A stretch of 64,000 bases of DNA from Metaphire vulgaris (lineage: Eukaryota > Annelida > Clitellata > Crassiclitellata > Megascolecidae). Location: NCBI GenBank assembly GCA_018105865.1, contig CM030862.1, forward strand, positions 13,372,374 to 13,436,373, read 5' to 3'. The position numbers and the translations under genes were made by a program. Of the stretch, positions 47,172 through 58,700 are shown piece by piece. The notes beneath the pieces are model-generated. The model worked only from the letters and a program-made list of their open reading frames with translations. It was not told the DNA's origin and did not search any database. The stretch's first letter is position 1. Every line of letters begins with the position of its first letter.

Positions 47172-47810
47172 TGTAATGTGGAAAAGATGTTTGTTGTTAT
47201 TCTTTTCCAACGTCATGGTGGTAGCGGTGTTACGTTTCGTGGTCGGCGGTCTTTGCCTTCGCGCTCTTCGGGGGCTCGCGATGGGTTTCGTTATTTCGCC
47301 GACAACATCGTCCAACTGGGTTTTAAAGGTTTAATATTAACGAAACAGATCGTACATGAATATTCCAAACTAGATGTTAACAAATCGTCTCTTCTCAAAA
47401 CAGTTCAATCACAAATTTCACGTTAGCCTATCTTTCTGATATTAACCTTTATTTCTTCCGTGACTCTGCTCCGCCGTTCAAATGTATAGTTCTTGCTTAC
47501 CGGCGTTCTACAAGCTAGAGTGACGAATCACTCTCCTTCCTTACTTTATCTATCTTAGCTATCTGTCAATCAGGCTCCGCCTCTTTTGCATCGGCTTCTT
47601 CTGATTCGCAGATAGCTTCAAACTCTACTTGTCCTCTTTCTATATTCATCGTGTTTCTAACAGACAGCTATCATAATATATGCTATAAGGTTTTATACAG
47701 TTATTATGTCATATATATCTAATCATAAAGTTACATTTTATGTTAAAACTATTATTAATCTTTTCCGGGAGAAATGCACTAGAAAAGTACGTCGCCTAAA
47801 TGTCATAACA
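47172..47810 (-). repeat. 3' LTR (639 bp)
   Basis: Begins TGTAATGTGG and ends GTCATAACA on the plus strand. It lies next to the end of pol and is preceded on the sense strand by a weak purine tract (GAAGGCGAATGG). Confidence 0.9.
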
Positions 47811-48351
47811 CCATTCGCCTTCAAAGCTGCTGGCTGTAGGTTTGGCTTTTCATGATGGAGATGGTGGTGCTTTTCGTATTATTATTTTTTTTTGACCTTC
47901 GTCTCGTAAGAATTCATTGCGACGTCATTTCTCCTCGGAAGAGATGTACAAGAGTGAAATTCAAACTTCATCCTACTGTGAATCTACAGCATATAATGCA
48001 AACAACTTGTATAGCAACCATACAGGCATTTATCTAAACTAGTATTACAGTAAACGTAAAATTGCACACTCTATAAAGCAAATACATATTTAACAAAAAA
48101 AAAAAAAAAAAACATCAATGCGAGTTGTTAATCACATTGAACAGTAACAGTCATATGCAAATTTTATTAGTATGTTTTAACAGACAATAATAAATTGTGT
48201 ACAAGCTGATTTCTTTGGAAAATCCAGATTTCTAGCACTATAGCTGAACTAAACAGTTTAATACAGTCTTTTCATATGTATGTAGCGGTTAATTTCTGTA
48301 TAACAGAGACAAGCCTTTATAGCTCTGAATAAGCACAGCTCAAACTGTCTG

Positions 48352-51300
48352 CTAATCCATTTTGCTTCCTGGGATGTAGTTAATTTCTATATCATAACGG
48401 CTTATTGCTAGTTGCCATCTTGTTAGTCTAGGATTTGTATTTGCCATGGTGTCCAACCATCTTAGACAGTTATGATCTGTGTAGATATATATTTTGTTTC
48501 CAAATGTGTATTGTTGAAAGTGATTTAAAGACCATACTATTGAAAGGAGTTCTCTCTCAATCGTACTCATTTTTTGTTCTCTATCAAGCAATTTTCTGCT
48601 TGCGTATGCAACGGGCCTCTCTACATTTTGGTCATCAATCTGTAACAGCGCACTTCCGATTCCAAAACCGCTTGCATCGCAACGAAGAACATAAGGTTTG
48701 TCCATGTTCGGTGGCACTAAAAATAATTCCGAGGTTAAAGCTGATTTTAGCTGTTTGAAGGCCGAGTCCTCTCGCTCAGTCCAAACGATTTTGTCTGGAT
48801 TGGCCTTCCGTGTTAACTCTGTTAATGGTTTTACAATACTCGCTAGGTGGGGTAATTGAGAGCGATAAAAATTGACACAGCCCAAAATTGCTCTTACCTG
48901 CCGTTTTGTCTTTGGAATTGGATAATTTAATATTGCATTTATTTTTTCTGGATCTGGTTTGATTAGACCCTCTTCAAGTACATGTCCTAGAATTTTTATG
49001 GATTTTTGACCCCATTTGCACTTTGCCGGATTGATTGTTAGGTTTGCTTCTCTTATGCGAGTGAGAACGTCTTTAATATGTGTGACGTGTTGTTCCCATG
49101 TCTTGCTGAAAATAATGAAATCGTCTATGTGGGCTGCCGCATAGTCAGTTGCTCCTTTTAACATTTTGTCACTTAGTCTCTGAAACGTTTTTGAGCTATT
49201 TTTGCAACCTTGGGGCATCACAACATATTGAAAAAGACCCCATGGTGTTCTGAAACTGCTGTAAGGCCGACTAGATTTTTCTAGCTCCACTTGAAAAAAA
49301 GCCTGCTGTACGTCTAAAGCGGTTATGTACTTTGCACCTGCGGCACGTTCTAGAATGTTTCTCATGTCGCTTGCAGGATATTCATCTGCTATTGTATACA
49401 TATTAATTGCTCTCATGTCTGAACATATTCGAATGGAATTGTCTTTTTTTTTAACGCATACAATGGGATTCGCATATGGGGCGTTCGATTCCTCGATTAG
49501 GCCTTGTTCTAGCATCACTTGTAACTGCGTATGAACTTGACTTTTTAGACTCTCTGGAATTTTGTACATTCTTGGAGCTATTGGTTTGTCTGTGGTTAAT
49601 TTTATTGTATGTGTTATTAGTGTAGTTCTTCCTAGTTTTTGAGTGAATCTGTCACTAAACTCATCCAGTATGTCTTTTATTTGTGCTTGTTGTTCTGGTT
49701 TTAAATGATTCATGTTGTGCTCCAAACTCTCACTGTGGATGTTATCAATAACTGGTATGGTCTCGCAGTCATCTTCCGGTGGATCTGCGGTTAAAATCAT
49801 GTTTATCGTGGATACATGGCTATTATCATCGTTGACATTTCGATCGTGCCATTTCTTTAAAAGATTGATATGGTAAATATGTGGGCCATTGCTTCCCTGA
49901 ATTTCATAATTCGTATTTGATAATCTTTGAAGCACTAAAAATGGACCCTCCCAACTGGAAAGTAATTTATTTTGTGTCGCGTGTCTTAACAATAGAACTT
50001 TGTCCCCTGGTTCCAATTTCCTCTCTGTTGAAGATCTGTCGTAATAAAATTTTGATTTATCTTGGGCTTTCTTAGTGTTTTCCATAGCTATTTCTGCACA
50101 TCGTCTTAGTCTTTTATGTGTTAAATTTAAATAGTCAATTACTTTTTGCTTCGGTGCTGGGAGTCCAAGTTTTCCTGTCCATGCGTCCTTTAGGACTTGG
50201 GCTGGGCCTCTGACGTCATGATTATATAGCAATTGAAATGGAGAAAATCCAGTTGTGGTGGACGGGATCTGTCTGCAACTGAACGCCAAAAAAAGAAGTG
50301 CCTGTTCCCATTTCCTGGGTTCATCCCCCACCACTTTCCGGAGCATTTCCCGTAAAACTCGGATCATTCGTTCTGCGCTGCCTGCTGTCTCGTGGTGTTC
50401 TACAGTGGCAAACTGCGGACTAATGCCTAACAGTTTTTCTAGCCCTTGTACCAGTTGATTTTTGAAGTGTGTACCTAAATCGCTTATAATTATTTTTGGA
50501 ATTCCCACCCTGGAAAATACGTCCACAAAAGCTCTACAGATTTTATCTGCGTGTACACTTCCCAGTGGTATGAATTCAGGGTAATGAGTTGCTTTATCAA
50601 CAATTATTAATATGTATTGCTTCCCACTGCTTGACTTTGGTTGTATTGGGCCAAGAACGTCACAGACTAAGGTATGGAAAGCCGTTCCTATTATTGGTGT
50701 TTCCTCCAGTGGTACCCTGTGTGATTTTGGTATAATCGCAGTTTTTTGGCATTGTTCACACGTTCTAATATAGTCTTTTATGTCGGCATCCATGCCTGTC
50801 CACGTGAAATCGTCCGACAATTTGGATTTTGTTGCATGAATACCTCTATGTGCTGACCATAGGGAATCATGCGCTAATTTTAATAATTGGTTCTTATATT
50901 GTTGGGGTACTACGAGTCTTAGTCTGCTCTCGTTGTCTTTTGTATGGCTCCTTTTGTACAGAAAGCCATTAATCTCTTCGTAGCGTGAATCCTGGTCTTC
51001 CACGCTTTCCCACAGATCTTTCAGATCTCTATCTGACCTTTGGGCCTTCTGGAATTCCTGCGCCTCAGGCGATAGGTCATGCAAGTTCAAAAGTGTCTCT
51101 GTTGTACTTCCATTATTTGTGAGTCGGTTAGTTTCTTTCTCTGTGTCAGCGGCGGTCGGTCCCGTCCTTTGAACTAGGTTCTCGTCGCCGATTTCGATAA
51201 TTACCGATGATCTGCCATTACCATCTTCTTCAGTCTCTCTGTTCTCCGAATTCAATTCGGGACAGGTGGTCAATGTCTCTCGGTCAACTTTGTCAGTCGG

Positions 51301-51639
51301 AAGAGAAAGGCAAAGAGCCTTTGAAGTGTCCGAAACCTCCCTGCCCCTGGTGTTACTCTGGGAATCCTCCCCATACGCACCCCCCCTGGTTACTATCAGG
51401 ACTTCGGCTGTGGTGTCTGGTTGACTGATTGTGTTCGTTTGGTCAATTCTTCCCTCCCCGCCATCATTAGATGCCGATGCCTTGAGCCCCGTGGTTTGGG
51501 TGTCAGTGTTCGTCTTTGAACTATTAACACAGACAATTACAGTGTCTCGAAGTTCGGGATTTTGGGCGAAGAGATCATTACCAATTATTATTTGTACCTT
51601 TAGGTTCTCTACGATTCCACGACTATTCTCACTGGGTAG
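48352..51639 (-). CDS. pol: LTR-retrotransposon pol: protease end, integrase, reverse transcriptase, RNase H
   Basis: The frame is open from 51639 to the TAG at 48352. Near its start is VQIIIGNDLF, the C-terminal motif of a retroviral-type aspartic protease whose active site lies in the gag frame. Counting residues from 51273, the integrase zinc-binding residues are about H135, H142, C172 and C175. The catalytic triad is D205, D265 and E301 with exact D-35-E spacing, and a GPF module (WEGPF) follows near 441-445. Reverse transcriptase follows with TALDVQQAFF (D654) and HIDD (715-718) in place of the common YxDD. RNase H has D866, E908 and D933. The protein ends soon after, at GSKMD. Integrase before reverse transcriptase is the Gmr1 order. 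Pol is in the -1 frame relative to gag with a 31-nt overlap. Confidence 0.9.
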   Translation of the reverse strand, partial: LPSENSRGIVENLKVQIIIGNDLFAQNPELRDTVIVCVNSSKTNTDTQTTGLKASASNDGGEGRIDQTNTISQPDTTAEVLIVTRGGAYGEDSQSNTRGREVSDTSKALCLSLPTDKVDRETLTTCPELNSENRETEEDGNGRSSVIIEIGDENLVQRTGPTAADTEKETNRLTNNGSTTETLLNLHDLSPEAQEFQKAQRSDRDLKDLWESVEDQDSRYEEINGFLYKRSHTKDNESRLRLVVPQQYKNQLLKLAHDSLWSAHRGIHATKSKLSDDFTWTGMDADIKDYIRTCEQCQKTAIIPKSHRVPLEETPIIGTAFHTLVCDVLGPIQPKSSSGKQYILIIVDKATHYPEFIPLGSVHADKICRAFVDVFSRVGIPKIIISDLGTHFKNQLVQGLEKLLGISPQFATVEHHETAGSAERMIRVLREMLRKVVGDEPRKWEQALLFLAFSCRQIPSTTTGFSPFQLLYNHDVRGPAQVLKDAWTGKLGLPAPKQKVIDYLNLTHKRLRRCAEIAMENTKKAQDKSKFYYDRSSTERKLEPGDKVLLLRHATQNKLLSSWEGPFLVLQRLSNTNYEIQGSNGPHIYHINLLKKWHDRNVNDDNSHVSTINMILTADPPEDDCETIPVIDNIHSESLEHNMNHLKPEQQAQIKDILDEFSDRFTQKLGRTTLITHTIKLTTDKPIAPRMYKIPESLKSQVHTQLQVMLEQGLIEESNAPYANPIVCVKKKDNSIRICSDMRAINMYTIADEYPASDMRNILERAAGAKYITALDVQQAFFQVELEKSSRPYSSFRTPWGLFQYVVMPQGCKNSSKTFQRLSDKMLKGATDYAAAHIDDFIIFSKTWEQHVTHIKDVLTRIREANLTINPAKCKWGQKSIKILGHVLEEGLIKPDPEKINAILNYPIPKTKRQVRAILGCVNFYRSQLPHLASIVKPLTELTRKANPDKIVWTEREDSAFKQLKSALTSELFLVPPNMDKPYVLRCDASGFGIGSALLQIDDQNVERPVAYASRKLLDREQKMSTIERELLSIVWSLNHFQQYTFGNKIYIYTDHNCLRWLDTMANTNPRLTRWQLAISRYDIEINYIPGSKMD

Positions 51640-53204
51640 TCAGTTCCGAATAAAGGCGAAATAATTTCAATTTCACAAGCTTCTAAACACTTTAAATGGC
51701 CGAAAGCTGACTGAGCATATACCTTTTTATCTCGCAAGATCGGTTGTCCCCTCGCAAACTCAGAACTTATGAGAGTTATATCGGAGGCTGTATCTCTTAA
51801 AGCCTGTGCACTTTTATTGTTTACAATTAATGGTATTATAAATCTCCCCTTGTATTCCTGCGATGAAATGTCCTTGGGACCCCTGTTCGTTACGCAATTT
51901 ACGTGAGGCCTTTGTAATAATGGACATTCATTACGTCGGTGCAATGGTGATTGGCAGTTCCAGCAGCCTTTTGGTTTAGGGCCATTTTCATCAACGTGGG
52001 GTTTACCCTGTTTCTTAAAATTATTTCCTGCATTAGGTTTGTATCCATCATGGCCATTAAAGTTTCCCTCCCCCCGGTTAAACGATGATTTTTCCATTTG
52101 TTTGGGGTATTGTCCGTCAAAATTTTGACGTTGCTCCGTGGGTTTTTGCCATGATGCATTGCTTTTGTTAGGTCTATTGTCCTTTTTCGTCTCTAACATG
52201 CACTCATAATGAAGATCGGCTAATTTTGCAACACTAGCCGCATCTTCCGGATTTCTGGCGTCTACAAAATATCTAGTGTCTTTAGGTAACGATTCTTTAA
52301 ATCGTTCCATAAGGACATCATCTTTTAAGGCCTCAAAAGTTCGTATATCTCTTGCCTCCAAGTAGTAGTCAAGTATGTCTTTTAGCCTTGTCAAAAACTG
52401 CACATAAGATTCCTTTCCTGTCCTGTGCATTGTTTTGAATTTCTCTAAGTAGTGTTTACTATTTAATCTGCAAGCTTTTAGCAATTCACTTTTTAGCGTT
52501 CTATATTCACTGCATATTTCATATGATAACCTGTTGTAATGTGCGCGTAGCGTACTGTTTAATAAAGCTGGTAATGTTTTGGACCATAGAGCTTCATCTA
52601 TATTATTTAGATGTGCGATCTTTTCAAATGAGTGAAAATACGAAACGACATCTTCGTTTTCATGCATCGCAGGCAATTTTACAACAGAAGTCTGGTGCGT
52701 CTCAACAGTCTCCGCGTTCCCCAATGTAGAATTCTGCTGAGTCAGACTGAGTTTAGCCTTTTCTCTTAGCAACGACAACTCCATTTCAAACCTTTGTTTG
52801 TCAGCCTCTAATCTTTCCCTCTCTGCCTTGGACCTCCTTTCCTCTACAGCCACCTCTTCTCGGGCTGTGTCCGCCCTTGCCATCAGCATTTCCATTTCCG
52901 CCCTCACTGTTGACTCTTTCCTCTTCATCGCCTCGGTTTCCGCCGCAAATCTTCGTTCCTCGGCCCGAATTAGAGCTAACCGCATTTGCCTTTCGTTTGG
53001 TTCCTCAGGAATCGTCTCATCGTCGCTCTCTTCTCCCGCCTGTTCGACATCAGCTTCCACATCGTCTTCTTTCTCCTTCTGATTCTTGGTCTTCTCATAA
53101 TTCTTCAGTCTTCTTATCATGTCTTGTTTGGTCAAACCAGTCGCGTCTATCGCTCTAGTCTGACATTCTTCTTCCAGTTGTCTCTTAGTCAATGTGTCGA
53201 ACAT
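51609..53204 (-). CDS. gag: LTR-retrotransposon gag with SAP-like N-terminus, zinc knuckle and start of protease
   Basis: Starting at the ATG at 53204 the product is 531 residues; an upstream extension of the open frame has no ATG. Residues about 3-38 (LTKRQLEEECQTRAIDATGL) resemble a SAP module. A long charged coiled coil follows (residues ~70-170), then a capsid-like region with a FKTMHRTGKESYVQFLTRLK segment. The zinc knuckle CWNCQSPLHRRNEC (CX2CX4HX4C) is at about 414-427. A protease active-site segment, LRDTASDITLI, is at about 470-480; the usual DTG or DSG is DTA here. The frame stops shortly after, and the rest of the protease lies in the pol frame. Confidence 0.85.
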   Translation of the reverse strand: MFDTLTKRQLEEECQTRAIDATGLTKQDMIRRLKNYEKTKNQKEKEDDVEADVEQAGEESDDETIPEEPNERQMRLALIRAEERRFAAETEAMKRKESTVRAEMEMLMARADTAREEVAVEERRSKAERERLEADKQRFEMELSLLREKAKLSLTQQNSTLGNAETVETHQTSVVKLPAMHENEDVVSYFHSFEKIAHLNNIDEALWSKTLPALLNSTLRAHYNRLSYEICSEYRTLKSELLKACRLNSKHYLEKFKTMHRTGKESYVQFLTRLKDILDYYLEARDIRTFEALKDDVLMERFKESLPKDTRYFVDARNPEDAASVAKLADLHYECMLETKKDNRPNKSNASWQKPTEQRQNFDGQYPKQMEKSSFNRGEGNFNGHDGYKPNAGNNFKKQGKPHVDENGPKPKGCWNCQSPLHRRNECPLLQRPHVNCVTNRGPKDISSQEYKGRFIIPLIVNNKSAQALRDTASDITLISSEFARGQPILRDKKVYAQSAFGHLKCLEACEIEIISPLFGTDYPVRIVVES

Positions 53205-53746
53205 TTTTAAAGCACAAATGACAACGAAATAAACACAAAATTCAGCGAAATAAACACAAAAATTTAGTAACACAACCGACAATTCAACGAATGACTTCGG
53301 CTGTCAGTCTGGTCTGGTCGCGGTCTGATTCTGTCCCTCGTCTTTCCGACAGTCGACTCACAATTTTTTACAGTAAAGCAATAATCAATAAATCACGAGG
53401 TTTTACAAACTATACTCATTCACCAAGCAGAGCAGAACAATCAGCAACAACAACCTTAAGTACACAGAGTTCATCCGATAACAAGAGTGGAACCAGAAAC
53501 AGCTCACCCGGCCAGAGTTTTTCTTTGCTGAGCTTCGCCTCCTTCGGATCTCGCTTTCAGCACTTTCTACCCCGAGTCTTCACCGAACTTTGTTTTCTCT
53601 TCCTGTCTCCCGCCTCGATGCTCGTGCCTTTTCCTCGCTGTTGTTTCCCGCCTCCGGTGATCGTCAGCGTTCGTCTCCCGTCGTCTAGCTTCCAGTTCGA
53701 ATGACGATGTTGTTCGTTCAGGTTTTCCCTTCTTTGCTGGTCACAA

Positions 53747-54386
53747 TGTAATGTGGAAAAGATGTTTGTTGTTATTCTTTTCCAACGTCATGGTGGTAGC
53801 GGTGTTACGTTTCGTGGTCGGCGGTCTTTGCCTTCGCGCTCTTCGGGGGCTCGCGATGGGTTTCGTTATTTCGCCGACAACATCGTCCAACTGGGTTTTT
53901 AAAGGTTTAATATTAACGAAACAGATCGTACATGAATATTCCAAACTAGATGTTAACAAATCGTCTCTTCTCAAAACAGTTCAATCACAAATTTCACGTT
54001 AGCCTATCTTTCTGATATTAACCTTTATTTCTTCCGTGACTCTGCTCCGCCGTTCAAATGTATAGTTCTTGCTTACCGGCGTTCTACAAGCTAGAGTGAC
54101 GAATCACTCTCCTTCCTTACTTTATCTATCTTAGCTATCTGTCAATCAGGCTCCGCCTCTTTTGCATCGGCTTCTTCTGATTCGCAGATAGCTTCAAACT
54201 CTACTTGTCCTCTTTCTATATTCATCGTGTTTCTAACAGACAGCTATCATAATATATGCTATAAGGTTTTATACAGTTATTATGTCATATATATCTAATC
54301 ATAAAGTTACATTTTATGTTAAAACTATTATTAATCTTTTCCGGGAGAAATGCACTAGAAAAGTACGTCGCCTAAATGTCATAACA
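53747..54386 (-). repeat. 5' LTR (640 bp)
   Basis: Same sequence as the copy at 47172-47810 apart from one additional T (near 53900). On the sense strand it should carry the element's promoter. Confidence 0.9.
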
Positions 54387-54640
54387 ATACCCTAGGTCAT
54401 AAATTTATATCCTACCCATCTACATCTTTGGTATTCACTGCAAATACAACTTATACAAGGTAGGTCATAAATTTATATCCTAGGCCATAAATTTATATCC
54501 TACCCATCTCAGGAACTTATTTCATGGCGGAACTTATTTTATACGTAAGCCGCATAATTTCAGTTCCGTAGCAACCGTAGGCTCCGCCCAGGAACTTATT
54601 TTATGGCGGAACTTATTTTATACGACACCGGCCTTGAGTT
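54387..54640. repeat. Continuation of the GGTCATAAATTTATATCC tract and a ~90-bp direct repeat
   Basis: To about 54510 the tract interrupted by the LTR element continues. From about 54510 to 54625 CAGGAACTTATTT(C/T)ATGGCGG and GAACTTATTTTATACG each occur twice. Confidence 0.75.
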
Positions 54641-55713
54641 ATCGGGCCGTGTTATTTACAAGCGCACAGGCTTTTGGGACTTAAGTGTGATCGCACCAGG
54701 CTTTTCGTATTTAAATTTGCACGGCGCTGCTCTGCCAGTGACGCTCGCATGTGTGAACCGTAGGTGTGTAGGCCTGTTCGTAGAGTTCAGACCTGCGGTG
54801 AAGTGAGCCGAACGATTTACAATAGAACGGCGCTGTACGGACCGTGCACACCTGAAAACTAAGTGGTGTTGTTGGAGATTTGACTTTGGAGTGGACTTGT
54901 CTTGGTGATCGGAACACACGTTGGTACTTTTTCCCAGGTATTTTGAAGCAAGTCAGTCAAGCAAGAAATCGATATAAATTACATTCGGTATTAAATACAT
55001 TTACCTTTATTCGTTGTCTTTAATTCGACGCTATTCGGAGGCTTTTAAAACGATCAGTATTTACATTTCAGAACAGGACAAAGCGACAATATTATTCGCC
55101 AATACTTTTAAAATATAAACTTTATTATGTCCCACATTTGACGTCAGCAAAAAGAGCCCGGATTACCGTTTGAAGTTCATATGGCGCCTATTAATTTCCA
55201 CCAATTTATTCACGCATCTCAGTCAAGTTACAGTAAATTTGTATAATATGCAGTTCATTTTGAAGTTTATAGAAAGTAGTTGAAAAATTGCTATAGAGAA
55301 TGATACTGTGAGATAATTGGCGAATCTAAGATAATAATCGCTAAAGGATCGCCTGAACGGAATTATATATATTTTTTTGTTTACAGCATGTTTCTGGTTA
55401 TTTAATCGAGTAATAGTCATTGATCTTACAAATCTTTAAGTCAAGATTATTCTAGATGAGATGCAGTTATGCCTTAAAGAGTCAAGACAGACCAGGACTG
55501 AATGGATATTCACTATATAAATTCAGTGTATCGGCCTATACGTTGGGAATTTCTTCAAAAAGAACTGGAAAAAGAATAAAAGTAAAAATAATAAAAATAG
55601 TTTTTGTTTATTTTCAGATAAAAATACAGAAAATCGTTTCGTTTAGCGTTGGGCGATGATAGTGACCTGTATCGGATCCGAATCGACCATAATCAACGCA
55701 GTTGGACGCCGAA
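54641..55713. other. 5' flank of the PCTP homologue, possible non-coding first exon
   Basis: The stretch up to about 54937 has higher GC content than its surroundings and ends in TTTTTCCCAG|GTATTTT, a usable donor, so it might hold an untranslated first exon. An acceptor-like TTTCGTTTAG at about 55636-55645 could begin the coding exon. Neither is proven. The rest is AT-rich. Confidence 0.35.
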
Positions 55714-58700
55714 ATGTTTCAGGACGATGAGTTTAAGGGCGCATGCCTTGAGCTGGACTCCCCCAACCTGGTCGGATGGGAGCCGTTCGCTCAGGCAGAG
55801 TCACGAGATATCGACATCTACAGAAAATACAACGAGGTACGGATAACGGCGTAATCGTTACGCTATCCGAGTATGCGTTTTACACTTTCAGGTCTAAGCT
55901 TAAATCCTTCCTTTCAGGTCTAAGCTTAAATCCTTCCTTTCAAGTCTAAGCTTAAATCCTTCAGGTGAATCAGGTATAAGCTTAAATCCTTCCTTTTTCT
56001 TAAATCGTTTCCTCCATAGCTGTAACAACCTAGCCTCACTGCCCTTCGGATGTTGACTATTGCCTGACTGATCTCATTCCTTTCGTATGGCTATTTTAAG
56101 AGAGGCTGAGTGCCTAAGAATAAGCAGCTACTGTTGTGCTGCTTACCAGGGCGCTATATAAATCCACGAGATTTTACTTTACTTTACCCTACACACCTAT
56201 TAATCATAAATGTGGTCGTAAAATAAATAGGCGGTGTCTATTATGCGGGCTGCCCGCATTCTAATTAAACTGCTGAATGGTTGAATGAACCTAACCCTAA
56301 CTTTTACCCTAACCACGTGATTCATTAGACCAATTAGCGGTTTAATTAGAATGCGGGCAGCCCGCATACTAGACACTTCGAAATAAATATTCCTAGCTAG
56401 GCACTCTTTATCCCATTTCTGTCTCATCAGTGTACAGACCGTAACGCTTGCAGAAGAAAATCATCGCCTCAGAATCCACGCTATTGATTCCCTAGCTCTG
56501 GTTGGCTGTGTCATTGCTTGTGGGACTCGACTCGATTGCTGACTATCTGTTTTATTTTGTAGAAATCCGGTCTCTATTCTTATAAAATCTTTGGCACAAT
56601 GGATGTTACGCCAGAGATATGTTCTCAAGTGTACCTCGATTTAGAATATCGCAAAGTTTGGGATCCTTATGTGAAAGGTAAATCAGTCAATGAACTAATA
56701 ATATGTGCTTTCAAACGGTGCACAGTTAGTGCCTAGATACTTAAATACTATGCAAAAGTGAGAAGAGAAAGAGAAAGATGAAGAGGCAGGCAAATAACAG
56801 GATGCGGTATGTCATGTTAAAACGTTTCACTGCTGGTCAGTTTCAGTGGGTTATGTGAATTGATTGCTTAATTGTGAATAGTCAATTTTAATGATCCATA
56901 AAAATTCTTTTAGGATGTAATATTTCAGAAATTTACTACTCATTTCAAGCTTTGCAAGCATGCTTAAATCTAATTAAGTCCCTAAGTAATGTTAAGCTAA
57001 TGGTTGGGAAGAACTTATTTGTTAACTAAGTGTGATAAGCACACTTTGAACTCTACTGTTTTAGAAATTCGCGAAGTCTCAAACGGAGATAAATCAGGAA
57101 TATACTGGCTTCTCAATTATCCATTTCCACTATCGAAAAGAGATGTATTCTTTATTGTACAGTACTTAGTACAAGCACCAATTGGTCAACATGTAGTGTT
57201 CAGGTGTTCTAGTATGAATGTTGTATTTTATTTAAATGTTGGTCTAGGAAGCATTTTAGATGTTATTAGGTATTTGGAAAGGCAGGTTAACCCTAAGCAG
57301 TTGTACATATTACTGGGAATGCATTCCTTTTCTAAATAAAAGCAGTGCCATTAATATTATATTCTTTGTTTTTCTATAATTTCGACATTTTAGATGAGTT
57401 TGTGTTATTGATATTTGGTGTTAACATTTACTGTGGAGTGATGCAAAACATCTCTTCAGAATCATGAAATTCCTTGGATATTTTAGGTGGATGAACAGAA
57501 TAACTGATTTTATCTTCTTATACTTACTAAATTTTCCAGAAGTACTGTGGCCAGATGCATGAACTTGTCCCTGACCTACAGCGTACTGGATCGTTTAAAG
57601 ACGTTGGTCCCCTTTGTATGGCCGACAGGTGCTTTCACTCATTTTACTCGTCTTAAAAAGTATTTGGTGTTCACAGTATTTGCCTTAAGACTGTCTGTAG
57701 TTTGTGTACGGTCGAGAAATGCGTGAATTGGATATCGGAGGACGTCACATTTGGGTGATATTGTCTCGCACTGATGAGGACCTCAACTATCTTGAGCCAA
57801 TGGATAAAGGATACGTTCGGATACATGAATGCTTCCAGACCATGGCGATCACAGCACATGGAGAGAATGGCTCTAAAGGTAGATTTTGTACAGAAGTGGG
57901 ACCAAGTCCTAACTCTTTCATGCAAAATTCTGTGATTGCCCTGCTGTCTGCCATATTGCATGCTGTTTCTTTGATCCTATTCCAACATGTATTATTATTA
58001 TTATTATTATTATTATTTTCTCCTCGACAATTTCTATAGCGCTATAACATAGCTTGATGCCAAAAGCAAGAGCACTTTACATAAATGGAAATGAAATGTT
58101 GAATAGATATGTCTTCAGCACAACTGAGAACCGTTCAAAGGAGGTAGTAGATGTCACTCTGTCTGGCAACGAATTCCATAAGATTACATGGTTAAATTCC
58201 ATAAGTTACATGGGGTTGCCATGGGTGAGAGAACACTCTCAGAATTTCACAGTCTTCGATGGCGGTGGGATGTATGGCATTTCCATTGGGAGTTTTGAGG
58301 GAAAATTAGCTCTTTTGCTGCTGTATTGATTTCATGTTTTAATTTTGTTTATGTTCGTCAAGCAGATATAGCAGATCATAGATTTTATCAAGCGCAAAAT
58401 GAGTTTTTATGTTATGTCATTTCAGCTTTCAGTTTGTACTACGATGATCCCGGTGGATTCATCCCGTCTTGGGTGATCAATTGGGCGGCTAAGGTTTGTA
58501 GGTGGTTTCGGATGGATAACTCGTACGAGTGAATGCACAGGAGGCTGTGACAATAATATTAAGTTCCTGCATCTATTGTAATAATGACTATTCAATAGTG
58601 AATTGCTATAATTGTCCATGACCCTGAAAAAAGAATTGTATAAAATATGAGCGAATTTTCTCTTGGTTTTGTTTGGTGATCTTGTATTGCCTTCCGTTGT

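Larger units (their letters stand above)
47172..54386 (-). mobile_element. Gmr1-like Ty3/gypsy LTR retrotransposon, 7.2 kb, recent
   Basis: LTRs of 639 and 640 bp flank the element and appear identical except for one T in a short T-run. The flanking 5-bp duplication is ATACC (47167-47171 and 54387-54391). Transcription runs on the minus strand: gag with zinc knuckle and protease start, then integrase, then reverse transcriptase and RNase H. Integrase upstream of reverse transcriptase is the diagnostic Gmr1 order, unlike normal Ty3/gypsy. No envelope frame is present. The expected primer-binding site next to the 5' LTR (TTGTGACCAGCAAAG on the sense strand) does not begin with the usual TGG. 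Confidence 0.9.

Noticed and set aside
54603..54806. 67-codon frame beginning MAELILYDTG
   Set aside because: It sits in a direct repeat next to the LTR element, and no homology or splice signal supports it.
57540..57628. 89-nt open stretch with splice-like borders in PCTP intron 3
   Set aside because: Its length is not a multiple of three, so inclusion would break the frame between two phase-0 exons, and it has no counterpart in the START fold.
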